Part shown: piece by piece, positions 23,882 through 38,534 of the stretch | Layout: the number at the start of each line of letters is the position of its first letter | How positions within the stretch are numbered: position 1 is the stretch's first letter | From: Thermomucor indicae-seudaticae | Lineage: Eukaryota > Mucoromycota > Mucoromycetes > Mucorales > Lichtheimiaceae | Assembly (NCBI GenBank): GCA_000787465.1 | Contig: JSYX01000069.1 | Span: forward strand, 1 to 64,000 | Direction: 5' to 3' | Length of the DNA: 64,000 nucleotides | Notes under the pieces: generated by a model | The model's database searches: none | What the model was told of the DNA's origin: nothing | What the model saw: the letters and a program-made list of their open reading frames with translations, nothing else | Translations under genes and position numbers: made by a program

Positions 23882-26800
23882 ATGATGGTAGTCGAAGCTA
23901 TCGATTACCCGGCCATCAATGCGACCAACAGCAACGTGCAATCAGTATCCGACTTTTGGATGTTTGTTGTATACTGTTTGGTCGTAATTGTGGTCGTCTT
24001 GTTCTTCCTCTTTTACTTCAATCGTGCTTTGGGACAGATTCTGACGTGGCTAATTAATCAGTACACATGGCGACGCTATAAGGCATACTTAGAAGTTGGT
24101 GCGTCTAATTTTCAAAAAGATTGAAAAGACACCATTCTAATGACGGTGTCTGGACAACAGAATCCGTTCGAGTGACATTGCTTGGAGCCCGCATTCTGTT
24201 TAAGAATCTACGATATCGTTCCACAAACCAATCGATTTCTATAGTAAGAGGGCATATTTCGCTGCAGTATTGGTTATATAATGTCCGAAAAACTAGCATC
24301 GAGGAACCAGGCAAGTTGGTAGAACATGGGGGAGGCATTCAGTCCGTGAATACCAACAATGGCTACACAGATGCCAACAAAGGAAGTCTTCCCTGCAGAA
24401 TCGTAATCAACCTCAAAGGCCTTGAATGGTTCATATATAACAATGTACCCGCTTATGAGAATCTGATGAAAATTCTCGGCTTAGCATCCGGTGATGTATC
24501 ATCCTCGGCTTCCTCGGTGAATGGTAATTCAATCGCTTTTCGATGAATAATTGCCCGATCCGCTGATTCATAATATATGAAAGGAGTGTCGCTGCAAAGC
24601 ACTCAAGACACAGAAAGTCAAACCGCAACAACCAACATTAATGACTCATTTATCCACCGTCTTATGCCTATTCAACTAGAGTGCACTAAAGGCGCCCTTA
24701 TGATCGGAAACAATGAGCTTCGCTCAATGATAGTGTGTCAGACTGTTCAGGCGACGGGAATCTGGAGCGCAGAAGAGTCTCGATCGAACATGGATCACTA
24801 CAAGTCAACACTTGAACTGGCATTGCGGAAACTTCAGATCAACCTTAAGGATAATATGGATTTTGAGCAACCATCCCCAGACGAAGCTAGTGGAACACAT
24901 CCCATGCATTCCTCGGCGAGGTGGCAACGGTAGCTCTTCCGTGAACATCGTAGATTCGAAAAGTGAGAACTTACTGTTGCTTGCAATGTAGCATGCTCCA
25001 CTGGATTATGCACCCAGTCCGTACCCTATTTCATCCTGCGACCAGAACTCGCCAGTTCGGCCACATGCAGCATATGCACGATATCATGAATTCTCAGCAT
25101 ACTCGTCTTGATGGCGAGCGCACTACATCTCATTTAACGACATTTCACGAGGAATATGCGAGAGTTGATGAGATTCTAAAGTGCACACAAATGGTTATTA
25201 CATATTATGCGGATGTGCCAGGTTAGCCTCGCATCTGTTTTAACGGTACATCAAATTTTAACGGCCAGCTACGTTAGGTCCTGTGCCGTCAACCGCTCCT
25301 CTGGTGTCTTCTGGAGTTGGCAGAGATGTCGGAAACGGAGGCTTACCGCCTGAATGGGGTGTTCAAGTGTTTTTGTGGAACGCAACCATGCACTATGGGC
25401 CATGGACAGATAGGCAACGGTAAGAAGGCAATCATCGCGATATTCGACAGGTATATTCTGATCGCCATTTCTAGCACCGCAATTCAAGGTTTCTTCTATC
25501 CTAATCCTCATAGGAATGGCAAACCCACACCGATATTGGAGCCTGGTGAACAGCGGATTGCCACTGCCTTTGAATTCTACGTTGAATCTATGACTGATAT
25601 TACACTTAGGATTCCCACGAAAGAGCGTTCTAAGGTACATAACAGACAACTTCTACTAGGACGCAGCTAATTGTTCCCTTATGACAGGATTGGCGATATG
25701 AGACAGAGTCCGCTGAACTTGATATTGATTCTGACGGCAACTATACTAGACCTTATGGTTGGATCGATATTAAAGCCGCGGCTGGTTCCACGGTTAAAAC
25801 AGTTACGCCGTTCGTCAATGGGGTTGATGGTTCTACGAGCTCGATTGAAGTGCATCTGAAGGAGATTGATGCTTCTACAAGCGTCAACTACGCATCACTT
25901 ATTCAAGCGAAAACACTGGATGTAGGTGCTCAGAACTATGAAGAGTTATTTCATTTTATATTGAGTGTTCCATTACAGTTGTCGGTGTTGATGCCTTCAC
26001 CGTTAGTATGGAACGCTCACCGTGAATGGCATATCGATGTTTCTATCAAAACCCCCCACATCTTTCTGCTGCGCGACCATGTCTTTCTTTTCCAGGATCT
26101 CATCAAAGACTGGACTTCCACTCTCCCGCCTGATTTACTGCATTTCGTGCCCATTACATACACTTTTAATGCAACCATCACAGAACCACACATCTATTTA
26201 TGCGTGAACGAGCACAATATCATCAGCAATCCGAACGCACTTGACGACAATGGTATGGTACTCAAACCCAACTTAGGAAACTTACTAAGTGCTTGTTCCG
26301 CTAGCTTATATTAAAGTGCACTCGAGCAAGGTCCATTTCAACATGTCGTTACCGTTTACCGACTACAATCCTGAAGTTAATACTATTCAGTTTAATGCTG
26401 AGGTATATACACAAAGATAAGTAAGCATAATGACTACTTACAAGCATCCTGTAGATGGACCAATTTCAAGTTGGCATTTCTTTGCAAGCTTCGCATACTC
26501 TGAACGCATTCATGGAAGAAGAAGACGCCCGCTTCGGTGTTAGTGTACACGTCTCAATAGACGGTTCTTACGAATATTATACTTCTGTGGATATACTACG
26601 TCATATCGAAATGCTTAATCTGGACATCAAGGTGAGTTTCGTGCTCGTTTTTAGATTTCTTTTGGACTGAGTGTTTGCTACTTAGTTGAACGGGGTGACT
26701 TGCAAACTGTTTGGCACAGTTATCCGTTATCTGATGATATTGCGTGATAACTACGTTGGAAGTTGGATAAACTTCTGCACGATTGACGAATACAGACAAC

Positions 26801-29800
26801 GCCAAAGAAACAAGCAGGAGTGGCAAGCAATGAGAAAAAAGCAAGCCGATTCGAAGGTAGATCTTTGATGGATGTCTGGACCGTAGACGTAACATTATTA
26901 AATTATTCGAGGTAGCCTATTCAAGACCCGTTTGAAGTCTACATTTTAGTCGATGTACAGGACGGATCTTTGCTTCTACCGGAAAACCTGTACGACTGCT
27001 CGCATTATTCGCAAATGGACTTCCAAGAGCTTCAAGTGGAATTGCGGAACCTTGACATTTATATGGGTATTGGTTGCTAAACGAAGCATGGTTTGAATGG
27101 TTACACTAAAGGTGACCTCAACGACAGATATGTACATTAATGTCAGCCCAATTACATGGACCCGACGAAGCTACGTAGATTCCAGTCCAAATAAGGCATT
27201 CGTACGATCCAGAAACGTTCGGGATGAAGGCAACTTCTTGTATATCGACGGTAAAACTCTTGAAGCAACTTGCACATGCCGTGATATGGCTAACCACCTT
27301 TTGTACTCTTCGCAGAATTAAATATTTACGCACACCGGCTATTCGGGCCGTTGCCTGATATAGCAACTTATCTTTGTCATTGGGAGTTCGAAGTTGGAAG
27401 GATTACTGGAGAAGTCAAGCCCTCCTTTTTGCTTGGAACCGCATGCTTTGCGCAGACTTTTGTATATGATATGATTGACGAAGATAATGCTGTGCCAGCA
27501 GAAATTGCACCGGCTGCTGACCCCGATGTGACATTCGTTAAGGCTTCGGTGAAGCACGTGGACGTCTATCTGATGAGCGAACACAGCGCTGCAAACGTCA
27601 ACCTGGAAAGCGGCCTGACAGTGGATTTTGATAATTTGGTTAACGAGGCATACAACCAACGCATTGCAGTTAAAGTTCCAGCATTGATCGTCCGAGCGTT
27701 GGCGAATCAAGAGCAGCAAGCGCATATTGCGTCCCAGGTACATCCAGCTTCTAATGTATAATTAGAACTAATTTAACCTTGTGTGTAAGACCGAATTTTC
27801 TTGGGTAGAAGTCGCGATGTTATCAACTGGCATGAATATTACAGTTTTTCGACATACAAAAGATTGGGAACAATTACGAAAGGCACAGCAAAATTTTATC
27901 CGAGCACAGGATCTTCCAACACGACGGTGCACCCACCTCTATGAAGAGGATGCGAAAAGAGCTGGTAAGCGGATCACATCAACAAAGGCAACTTCTCCTT
28001 ACAGAAATGATAATTAGTTCAAGAAAACGTACCGAATGACCATCACGTCGGTGTCCTTTACGCCCCTGTATATAAGTCGTTTCGTCAAGGTACTGTTAAC
28101 TATGCGGAAGTTATACAACATACCAACAGAGCGTCTCCAGACAAAGCATTGCAGATGACAAGCTGCTATGCAAGGGAGCGGATAGCTGCGGAACAGTCTT
28201 TCCATTCCCTAGCTGCGGCTAGTGATATACCAAGTTTACGATCTTACGTAGGAGACTGGGGCCAACTTAGTGGGGAAACTACGCCTGTTGAAAGACGCTC
28301 ATTCACGAGCGGGTTTTCCGGCGACAGTGAATCTTTTCATACGGCATACTCAAACGAGGATGCTGTTGCTCAAGGTACAATGACAGCTCGAGAATGGCGT
28401 TTATCAGCAGACACCGATGAATCTTACAGTGGAGGCTCAGTTTCTAATACCGAAAGCGATGGTGAGTACAACTAAGAATGCAATAGGTTTCATGGATATT
28501 GACGTTTGTAAGAAAATGTGTCTCCTGAGGAGCAAGTAACAAGCTCGCGTCAGTTACTAAAGGACAAGGCGCCTGAAGCTACTCTGCCACCTTCAATCCA
28601 GTACAGCAAGTATCTTAACCGATATTCCGTGAAAGCTGCTTCTCCCTCAACCAGCAGAAGCCTCGGTTTCTTCCATCCATATCTTCCTCCTCCAAAGACG
28701 CAGTTTAAGCCTATGAAGGTATTCGATGCATTTAATGCTTTTAAACACAAGAAACTAACAAAGTCTCCTTCCGTAAAGGACAACAAAAGGCGAAATTATT
28801 CTTCTTCTATAGCGTTCGACAATGAGTCAAGACAGAAGAACGGCGGATTTCTCTTTCCAGAGTCTGATGAGCTCCTGAGGAACGACCCTGAGGTCGATGA
28901 AGCGATCAATGAAGACAAGAGTGAAATCGGTGCCGGCAACGACGTGGTCGTCACCACTGTGCTGGAGGCTACCAATCCGGTAAACGTGCTCATGACTCCA
29001 ATTCTTGTCAAGATTGTTCAGGAAGTTACAGAATCCATAAATGGTCACGTAAGTGTGACGCATGTTGTAGATGAACATGTATCCACTAACTCTTTTTCTG
29101 TAAGGACTGGGACCTGGAGACAATGCTAGACTCTATGCAAATGGAATATGTTGGACAGCTGACGCGGTATCTGACAGATCAGTTCGTCTGTACACGGTTC
29201 GCCGTATCTCTACCATATACACATTTCCATTTCATACAAAACGTGTTGCTTCCTGATGATCTTCCATCGTACAAGGACGGTATCAAAACGAAGTATGACC
29301 CAGATGATACAATGCTTTGCTCAGCAGACGTATTTCTGAACGATTTCAGCATGATCGGCAGCGTTAAGTTCCAGGATTTGGCGTACGACGAGAAGAAAAG
29401 ATCAGTTGCAGAATCCAAGCTTGTCTTAAAGGAGTCTCGAGTACACATTGACCTTGGGGCTCTCCACTGCAAAGTTCAGTACGTTAGCGAACGTTCTGCA
29501 AACCGCCAGCAACCAATGGTCTTCGGCATCCCGAAGGTGCGCCAGCACGAGTACCCAGTATCTATGGAAGACGAGGACATCAATGACGACAACAACAACA
29601 AACTCGTGGTCATCGATTTCGAGTTACGCAAATTCAGATTTCGCTGGTTAGGGAAGAATTATCCCAATTACTTTAGCCTGGAGATCGACACTATTTCGAC
29701 CATTATTATTACTGAAGCCGTTGAGATCTTAGTAGGTGCCGTTTACTCTTGGCTTGTGTTCGTGGATGATTTGGAAGCCATCCTGGAAAGCTTTCAAGAA

Positions 29801-32800
29801 CAGAGGACACGTCAATTTCAGCTACTGATATACGAAATTGCTAATTATTCTAAGCGTCCTACGACGCAAGGCGATCCTCCGTTTCTAACGAAGCCGTCCA
29901 ACGTGCTTCGATTAGGCTCCAGTAACTTCCGCAGGGATGTCGGTTGGAAGTTATTGGCTCGTATGCGTTACTGTCTCCGGGTGATGGACACTGGAACTCG
30001 TGTTGCTTTGCAATATAAATTATCAAAAGACGCTTTTTTCAACGCTCCAGACCCGAAGGATATGTACGACAGTGCTGTGGAAGCGTTCTCCCATTGGAGA
30101 AGCTGGGAGATCAGCGTTGCTGCCATAGCTACCTGCCGACTCCTTACACAACCTTTTAATCAACAAACATCGACGCTTCATAACGGCGATACTAATTCCA
30201 ATATCGGACCAGTGGACCAGCTAGTTGCCTTATTGATGACATCGGCTAATGTGGCAAAAGTAAACATCGCTACTTTCGACTTCTGTATATACGAAGAGGA
30301 ACAAGAAATGGATGATAATAGCATCACCATCGAGCCTGTTGACGTACTTTTAAGCAGCGACTACAAGCGATCTGTCGTAAGCTTTCAGGATGACACGCGA
30401 AGAAGTGGTGAAGGTGAAACAGACCGTCGAAAGCATGATTCTACTTCACCTCAGGATGGCTATCTGGATGTTAACGCAAAAGCCGTTGTTGGCGCCATCA
30501 GGATCACTGTGAACCCGACTATACTGGCGTTTGCGAGGCATATGCTGACAGTGCAACGTGTATTCGCAGCGAAGTTGGCTAACCTTTCGCATGCTACGAA
30601 AACTAACACCTCTTCCTCCCCTTTACCAAATGCATCCAAGAACGAGGAATTACTGGATTTGAGGGCGCTAATTACAAAAATTGATATCGTCGCTCAGGCA
30701 CTGATGAACATTAAAGAATTCGATATCTGCGCTAGAGCACAGAAGCTGACTATGCAAACGGTTCTAAGAGAAATACAAGGTTCGGTATTATTCTCTAACC
30801 CCAAGTTGACGCCTTTGCCTTTCTTCCCGTCGTCCGAAAGAGGCGATTCAGACACGGGATCGGGTGTCCGAAGTTCTACGAAGGCATCCCGTCGAACAGC
30901 TGGCAATCGACTCATTTTCGAAGCGGCCGGTGGGATAGAGTATATTGATATACGATTCTACGAGATAATAGCACAGAATCACCCAGTTATCAGGGAGCTC
31001 CTTGTGATCACATTAGACGGCGTCAACGTTAATGCGAATATCAGTCAGCCCACTCGGAGTGGACGAAAGCAATCTCGGACCGAGGGCAGTGGCAGTGCGG
31101 GTCGTGAGGTTCTCAATATATTTTCGGATATACACAAATTCAACGTCCATGCTCCACAAAGTCTTCTTCGGCTTTACGGATTCGTCGCAGATTGGAGATC
31201 TGAACAAGGTCAGCGCTACGTGTTCTTGTTTAAAAATCTGATGAATGAATGGGAGGAGCAGAGGAAAACTGCGATGGATACGAGCGTACCAGAGTCGAAA
31301 GATGCAGGCAAAAAATACGATATCAAGCTCCAATTCCTGCTGAACCGATTTGTCATTCTTTCTGATCTGTTGCCGTCGCTTAGCGCAGAGTATAATATTG
31401 ACGATTTCTTTATTATCGTGCACGAGACACACCTGAAGCCTATACCGGTGCAGAAGTACGTTATCCAGCTTTCCAGACAAGAACTACATTTGATACCCAA
31501 GAATAACAACCAATCGTCGAATCGAGAGGCGTACGCTGGTGGTTCTTTTAGTATCCCTGGCATTCGCAGCACAGGATGTTTACGCAACGAGACCAGAAAC
31601 GGCATAAGTTATCTCGAGTTGCAGTCTATGGTGTTTGTGGATTTTATTTCGCTATCACTGAACGTGGGAATGATCGATTCACTACTTACTGCTCAATCAC
31701 TTGTTGGTAACGAGATCAATGATGTTATCGAAGTCCTGTCGTATGACAAGGAAAAGCGCAGAAAGGATACAGCATTGATGACAAGTACCCCGGTACGCAA
31801 GTTCAGATATTCTGTTAATGTTTGCTTGAACGGCTTGAGGATATCGGCCGTCAGCCCCACCGCCCTTGGTGTCTTTGAGTCGAACCTTCTGGAAGCCACT
31901 TTAAAAGAGGCGGCTGATAACACTAGCGATAACCGACTTAGCTGGAAGATCAAGGCTCGCGATTTTGCATTATCTCTGGAACATAACTTGGGTGTCCATG
32001 TAAAAGAGGGCCAAAGGAACAGATTAGCATATATAATTGCTGATTTTGAAGTACAAAATTATATGACCCCTCAACATCTCGCCGTGCACGAAGAAACCCA
32101 TTTGGAACCTTTCCACGTCGTAGTCTCGAGGATCCACATTGTAATGCAGCCGATCGCGCTCGGCAAGCTTGCGGATATGTATATCTACTATGACTCGGAA
32201 CTGAAAAAGAAGAAGGAAATGAAAAAGACTGAGCTAGAGAGGCTCACCATGAACACGAGACGGCTAGTAGAGTCGTTCAAGCGGGATGTCCCTCGTTATC
32301 AGGACGCAACTCATGCGATTTGGGAAGGAAAGTATCTATCGTTTACTATGCAGCGTCTAGGTATTGCAGTGCCACTTGATGCGTCTGACTCGCGACCTCA
32401 TCACATACAAAAGGAAACGAGCGCTCTTCTTTTGTCCATTGCTTATATTCATTTCTTGAGCAAAAACATTGAAAAGAGTGCTGCAATGTTGGAAGATATC
32501 TCGCTTCAATTCGTCAAAAAGTTTGATCAGAATAACGACGACCACTTTTCGGCAGAGACGCACCCAAAAATGAATCGAATGTACCTACCGTCTATCACTT
32601 GTCAGGTGCACACGAGGAGTCAAAGACCGAAGCAGATAATCAAGATTGACGCCAACGTTGGTGGATTCGAAGTCGACATAGATGGTGCATTCTCAGACCA
32701 TTTGAACGCGTTGAATGTGATATACGTTCGAAGCAAAGATCGTGTGGACGCCTTTACCCACATCAATAAGGAAGCAGGAAACCAAACCCATAATGAAAAC

Positions 32801-35278
32801 GCAGAAGAAAGGAGTAGTTCCGAGCTGGTTTACTTGGACATCGAGGGCATGTTTCGGTATCAGAGCGGTGTGGTCCGGATGTATCCGAAACGCCACTCTG
32901 GCGAGGGTAGTCGCAAGAAAACTCGTACTATCAATGACGGCGCCGACATTAAGATTGCCACACTCAAAATACCAGGCCTAACAGCATGGACTACGTACCA
33001 GACTTCTCTTGGAGATACAACAGCAGATTCTGACGCGCCGCGGCGTCTTCACGGTGATATTATGATTCATGAAAGCGAAAACATATTACATCCATCCTTA
33101 GTTCAGTTCCTGCGTGAAATTGTTTCCGGTCTTCAGTTTGGTATGCAACAATCCAGTGAAAGAAATGCAGTCAGAACAACTACAACGTCATTGGAAAGTA
33201 ACATCAACGTCTCACTTGTGCTTCGTTTAATGCGAACAAGACTCGATCTGAGCTGTCAGCCAGCTTCGAAGGTTATGTGTTACCTCATATGGGATCAGGG
33301 TGAATTCACTATGAACTCTTTCAAAACGGATATCGCATCTCATACAATGAGCTGTGTTGGTACGATCAGAAACTTGTCGGCAACAGTAAAGCACCCTTTT
33401 TCGCCCGAGGCTTGCCTAACTGCGACAATTGAGCAAATCCTCTTCAATGCTATGCTGTCCTCCCAGAGACTCAATAACAAAGTGAACGATGATATCTCAA
33501 TAGTGGTTAAAGTACCATCGATAGTAGGCGACATTAATATCCGACATCTGCAAGACTTGTTCATATTGAACTCTCTTTGGCTTGAGCAAACGGTCTCCGA
33601 TGCTTCAACACCAACGATGCGAAAGCCGGTCGACAGAAGTCAGGACTCCGTTGCAGTTACTGAGGAATCCACTGAAGCGACTCCCCTTAGGCCGTTTGCT
33701 CGATACATCGCCGTTCATGCTGGGACAATAAGACTATCTGTCGATCTTGGTCAAGCGATAGGCGTGATGATGCTGGTACCTGAAAACTTAAATTTGAATA
33801 CTTACAACGTGCCAGAGAAAGGGAAAGGCCTCAATATATCGCTTGATCGAATTGACTTGACATCAGAGGGTCGCTTATCAGGAACGGCTCAATTTGGACG
33901 CATATATCTCCAGAGTTCCATAAACGTCGGTAGATCTGTCAATATTCACACTCTATCTCTCACCTTGGCACTGGATGGATTTCTTGCAAAATTTGATTAC
34001 GAGTATCAACACATCCTGGATATGGTACAAGAACCGATCGAACTCGTTGCAAGGCTTGGACCGACTCCTGATGACGTTACAGCATATGAACTTGCGATGA
34101 GCATGACGATAAAATCGACGATTGCTAGCGTCTCCATCAAGACAGTACCTGTGATAATCACCATGTACAAGAAGTTCACGGAAATGCTAGACAAAAAGAA
34201 AGCCGAGGCAGGCATGCTCAATGCCCCGGCTCCAGCATCAGATTCAGTGTCGTGCTTCCAGAAACAATCTCAACATGCAAATATTAGGCTGCTGACGAGC
34301 AGTGTGGACATAAGTTTGGAATCTATCGAGATTATCATATATCCTAGCCAATTTCAAGATGCCGACAACGTCGAGCTTTATGGGAAGCAGCTTCAGCTGA
34401 CGCTGCAACAGCGTACAGACATGAATCAAGGCTCTGTTAATCGTTCATTAAAAATGCTTCTCGAGAACGCTGCATTGCTGAAAAGTGTTCAAGGAGCACA
34501 GTTGATGATGAAACGTAGCGTATCTCGAAACAAGACAGCTGAAGCAATAACAACAGCAGCAGCAACATCAGGAAGTTCTCATAGTACAACTGCTGGAAGC
34601 ACGCCAGGCTCGCCAACGGCACAACCTCGCGTCAAGAACACCGGAAAGCACAGCAATGGCGGCAGCAGCACTGCTCCTGCAAACAGCATCAGTGGGATTT
34701 CTATTTTTGGTATTCCGAGGACGCTTATTCAAATGGAGTCCACACAGCTCGACAAATACGTTGATCACACCTTTACGGCTGACTTTGGCGGTCGAATCAA
34801 CGTGTCACTGAATCTTGGACTAATTCGGTACCTTCAAGAACTAGCGAACATGTTTACCAGTCAACTCGACCGGGCTTTGCAGAATGATCAACCGAGAAGA
34901 ACATCCATGGCATCAATCATAGATGACAGAAGTCAGTCGCAAGCTCAACAGGACGATGACAGTCTCGATAGTGGTGTTGCAGTTAGACAAGCAATTTCAA
35001 TAAGCCGTAAGACCTCGAAGCGATCACTATCTGAGGATGCCGGCGACGTCAGAGAAACCATTGAAGAAACGAGCACCTTGATTTACCGAACCAATGCACC
35101 GGTGAGTTTCCACCCTCAGCTGCAAATCATGGGCGATGCCACGCCGCCAGTAGAATGGCTAGGGTTGAGAAGGGAAAGGATCCCTGGCTTGGTGCATGAA
35201 AATGTTACTCTTCAACTTGATCAATTAGTGCAAGCTATTTGGGATATGTATGCTGATCAAACTCAAACTCAACAATAA
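23882..35278 (+). CDS. CSF1: Bridge-like lipid transfer protein Csf1 (BLTP1/KIAA1109/Tweek family)
   Basis: This is a very large protein, roughly 3,400-3,500 residues, of the repeating-beta-groove family that carries lipids between membranes, in yeast at ER contact sites. The start region has one transmembrane helix (about residues 24-45) followed by the Csf1 signature LGQILTWLINQYTWRRYKAY, then ILFKNLRYRSTNQSISIVRG. The first half (23.9-29.1 kb) is cut by many introns of about 50-70 nt. One example is 29049-29104, which joins NGH to DWDLETMLDS. The second half (29105-35278) is one uninterrupted exon of about 6.2 kb. Low-complexity linkers occur near the C-terminus, including a Thr/Ala/Ser/Gly-rich stretch at about 34550-34700. 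The stop is at 35276. Its role fits neighbouring membrane and GPI-anchor genes functionally but not as an operon. Confidence 0.95.
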
Positions 35279-35435
35279 AGAACCATGCTTCTTGCCATAC
35301 ATCATTGCTTACTGTAGTTTTTACTGCATTCGGGATTTTCGGTAATCGTTCCGAATAATCCAGGTTGAAGTCACGCAAGCCTGTTGTCAGGGAACATGTC
35401 GAGAACGATCGTGCGATCAAGCTTGCGGCGGAACA

Positions 35436-37645
35436 ATGTTGAGATCGATTGTAAGATCAAGCTCGTGTCGCAGTGTCACTGCTCGCTGCTTCCAATGTCA
35501 ACGCAGCTTAAGTTCCAACAGCTCGGACAGCAAACAGCAGACTGAAAAGACTATTTCTCCTTCGGAAGAGCTTTTCCAAGAACTGATCAACGACAACGAA
35601 CGGCGTGCTTCTCAAAAGAGGCTGTCTGCAGCGAAGTCATTCTTAAAAGCCAAACTCGAGAAAGTTTACAGCGATAACTGGAAAACGGTTGAAAAGAACT
35701 ATACATATAAACGTGAGTCCCTTTTAAAAGTTTTTTCCTAAGCATGTAGGCCAAACTAAAGCAAAAATTTGCATAGGTATCAAGCCATCTCAGCCGCAAC
35801 CACCTGTAGCCACTTTGGCGCATGGGTTGACGCGTGTGCTGTTCAAGTAAGTTATCTACGCTATGTCCATGTGAAACATGATTCTGACAATCGGATTTGT
35901 ATCATAGCCCAGGTATACATTATCTTAAAGATCCTCGGACACAGCATTACAACTTTTCCCCGTTTTTGGAGGATATTACTCAGCCAGATGACTTCGACTT
36001 GGAAGCGTTACAGCCTTACATTTCGCCGTCGAATGATCCAGTGAGTTTCATTAGCGCCAGGTTAGATAGAATAGAGCTAATTGATATGGGAGAGTTAGAA
36101 TTTGGTGTCTATGGGGAAGGTACTCTTTAAACGCTATGTTGGGTCCACATCATCTGTGTCTCCTGCACTCTCCCAATTTTATTTCATCTTGTCCAATTTC
36201 AAAGGCGTTGATATGTCGTATCTCTCCTCCGCTTTTGCTAACCAGGTGAATGGATGACTGGAAGCAGGTATTAAGTGCAGGTATGTTAACAGAGCCTATT
36301 TATGTAGCCCAGCCACTTTACGCGTGCGACGCGTGCTCCGGTGACGATATCTTTGAAGTGGAAAGATGGAGTCTATGGAATAGATTCCAGCAAGATATTT
36401 AATGACGATGAACCAACCGTGCTGTCGTCTATGGTAAAGACCAGTGCTCTACTAGTTCCTGTAATATGACTATTGTCTCACTGTTATTGTTTGTATAGGG
36501 CAAAACGCTGGAAAAGTGCTTTACTATGGAGCCGCATGAATATCGGAGGTACTTGAAGGACAGTGCTCAACCAGTTGACGATTCAGACAAAGATAAACCA
36601 GAGTCCTACGCATATGGAGAGGTACGGGAAATGAGACCAAAGTTCTTAGATTTCATTATCACTAAATATCCCAGTAGTTTGGTAGATTTTTGCTGAGGTC
36701 ACAGTTGGATTGCCAAGACGATCGACTGCCGCGACGAACGTTTGATCTAAAGACCCGAGCCACTCTGCCAGTACGGCTGGACCTAGGCCACTACAAGGTA
36801 GATGGATACTGTGACTATATGCTCGATGCAATTAAGCTTAAGAGCAAATTTAGGATTACCTCGATTACACGCTCAAACGATCGCATGGACTGTTCGAGTC
36901 CTTTGAGCGTGAATACTACGACATGGTCCGTTCTGCATTCTTAAAGTATAGCTTTCAAGTGCGAATTGGACATATGGATGGCATTCTCGTAGCGTATCAT
37001 AACACGAGCAAAATTTTCGGCTTTCAATACATCTCGCTGGAAGAGATGGACGCAAGACTTTTTGGGAGCACCAAACACGGCGATAAGTTGTTTAATGCTT
37101 GCCTGTCCGTTTTCCAAGATGTGCTGGACACTGCTACCAGAAAGTATCCAGAACAGGTACTGTCGAGTGTTACGCAAAATGCAAAAGAATAAGAAGCTTT
37201 AAATTGACGTTGAGGACGATAGAATCTACGGATATCGTTCGACGCTCGAGAGACTACGCAAGAGCTTTACACCTACGTTGAGCCTTTACCTGGCGGCGAA
37301 TCCGAATCGGAGGAAGACATGTCAGAATTCTTCAAGACAGACGATGACGCCTTCGAGCCATACGATGGCTTGACACTCTACACGGTCAAAACGCGCTCCC
37401 GCGTAAACAACAAACCTGTCACTGGGCCATTGCTTTTCAAAAAGCCGTCAGACAACTGGACTGCAGAATATTTTCTGACCGAAAGAAAGGATATGGATGA
37501 GAAGACGCTCCACGCACGATACAGGAACATGCGGAAACGACAGGCTTTGGCCCTGCAGAAGAGAGACGGCGCCGCTATACCTTTTCTTAGGCGGTATAGG
37601 AAAAAGCACAAGGATGACATTTCCAATGAAACCGTGCAAAGCTAA
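35436..37645 (+). CDS. PET127: Mitochondrial Pet127-family protein
   Basis: Pet127 is a mitochondrial inner-membrane-associated protein linked to RNA 5'-end processing and turnover. The N-terminus (MLRSIVRSSSCRSVTARCFQ) is a mitochondrial presequence. The hallmark block follows across introns: PPVATLAHGLTRVLF, then PGIHYLKDPRTQHYNFSPFL and DFDLEALQPYISPSNDP. Later parts are STFTRATRAPVTISLKWKDG-like coding near 36310-36370, LDLGHYK, FESFEREYYDMVRSAFLKYS and QVRIGHMDGILVAYHNTSKI. The C-terminus is LYTVKTRSRVNNKPVTGPLL with a basic tail (YRNMRKRQALALQKRD). Introns are short and several junctions were not resolved exactly. The gene converges on the MYND gene with about 80 nt between stops. Confidence 0.9.
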
Positions 37646-37727
37646 AACGGCATAGAAACAAATAAATCTTTGTATTCTCCAAAAGGGGAGGGTCAACAAC
37701 AAGAACGATTTTCGTTTACACATGCTG

Positions 37728-38333
37728 CTATCGTAATAAATTGCCACCAAGACAATCGCGCTCGTGCACAGGCTGGTGGGCAACGAGGCAGCGATAACTG
37801 CAATAGACTTGAGACCTACATCGCGCACATACAGGCATAGCGCGTTTTTCGATTCCACAATTGCCGCACCTGGATCCTGCCGACGAAGAAAAGTATGAAG
37901 ATGATGAAGCAGTCGAAACTTGACTACTAAATAAAGAAGTCCTTCTTGAGCTCGTCGTGGGTGTATGCGACGCGTGTTCATCCAGGAACCTGTTGGCAGT
38001 TGCCTGGCAATCTGCTACTCTGGACCAATCACAACAGGAACACGTCGGAAGGTCGATCGCGATACATTTCTTAAGGTATTTGATCTTGTCACCGTAGTGG
38101 TATTGAGCCCGGTCATGGTACAGCAGAATACGGATGGCGCGGATGTAGCAGCTTTCTTGCCCTTGTTTGAGTTGTTTTCCCAGGCACCAAAGCCGTTCGT
38201 GATCTTCTGCCGACGCGTTCAAGACCATCTCGTAAATGTCGCGGTCCTCTGTAACTGAACGCGGCGTTTCGATGCGCTCAGATTTCGAGGCGGTAATAAG
38301 ATAGCGCCACAGAGGACGTAGGATGGATGGCAT
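37728..38333 (-). CDS. MYND-type zinc-finger protein (201 aa)
   Basis: This is a single-exon gene. The C-terminus is a complete MYND finger: CGNCGIEKRAMPVCARCRSQ followed by VYCSYRCLVAHQPVHERDC, giving the paired C-x2-C ligands and the final His/Cys set. MYND fingers bind proline-rich partners. The N-terminal 130 residues are helical, contain a second Cys-rich patch (PTCSCCDWSRVADC) and lead into a Ser-rich linker. No SET domain is present, so it is not a SMYD methyltransferase. The exact function is unknown. The start at 38333 is the first ATG, and it is divergent from a small possible gene at 38535. Confidence 0.85.
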   Translation of the reverse strand: MPSILRPLWRYLITASKSERIETPRSVTEDRDIYEMVLNASAEDHERLWCLGKQLKQGQESCYIRAIRILLYHDRAQYHYGDKIKYLKKCIAIDLPTCSCCDWSRVADCQATANRFLDEHASHTPTTSSRRTSLFSSQVSTASSSSYFSSSAGSRCGNCGIEKRAMPVCARCRSQVYCSYRCLVAHQPVHERDCLGGNLLR

Positions 38334-38534
38334 TGTGTAGTAAATCGAATAAAAAGTAACAACAAAGAGAGATACGTTCCCTTTGATGTCTACGCCCTAT
38401 CTTTTTATTGTTTGTTCGTTTGCTGTACTATCAACAATTGCGCCTCCAGGTCCCGACCTTTGCGAGTTTCAAGGGAAAAGCGAAAAGCTGCGTGCATCTC
38501 TGTTGTCTTTTCCTTTCGCCAGAAGGGAGGAACA

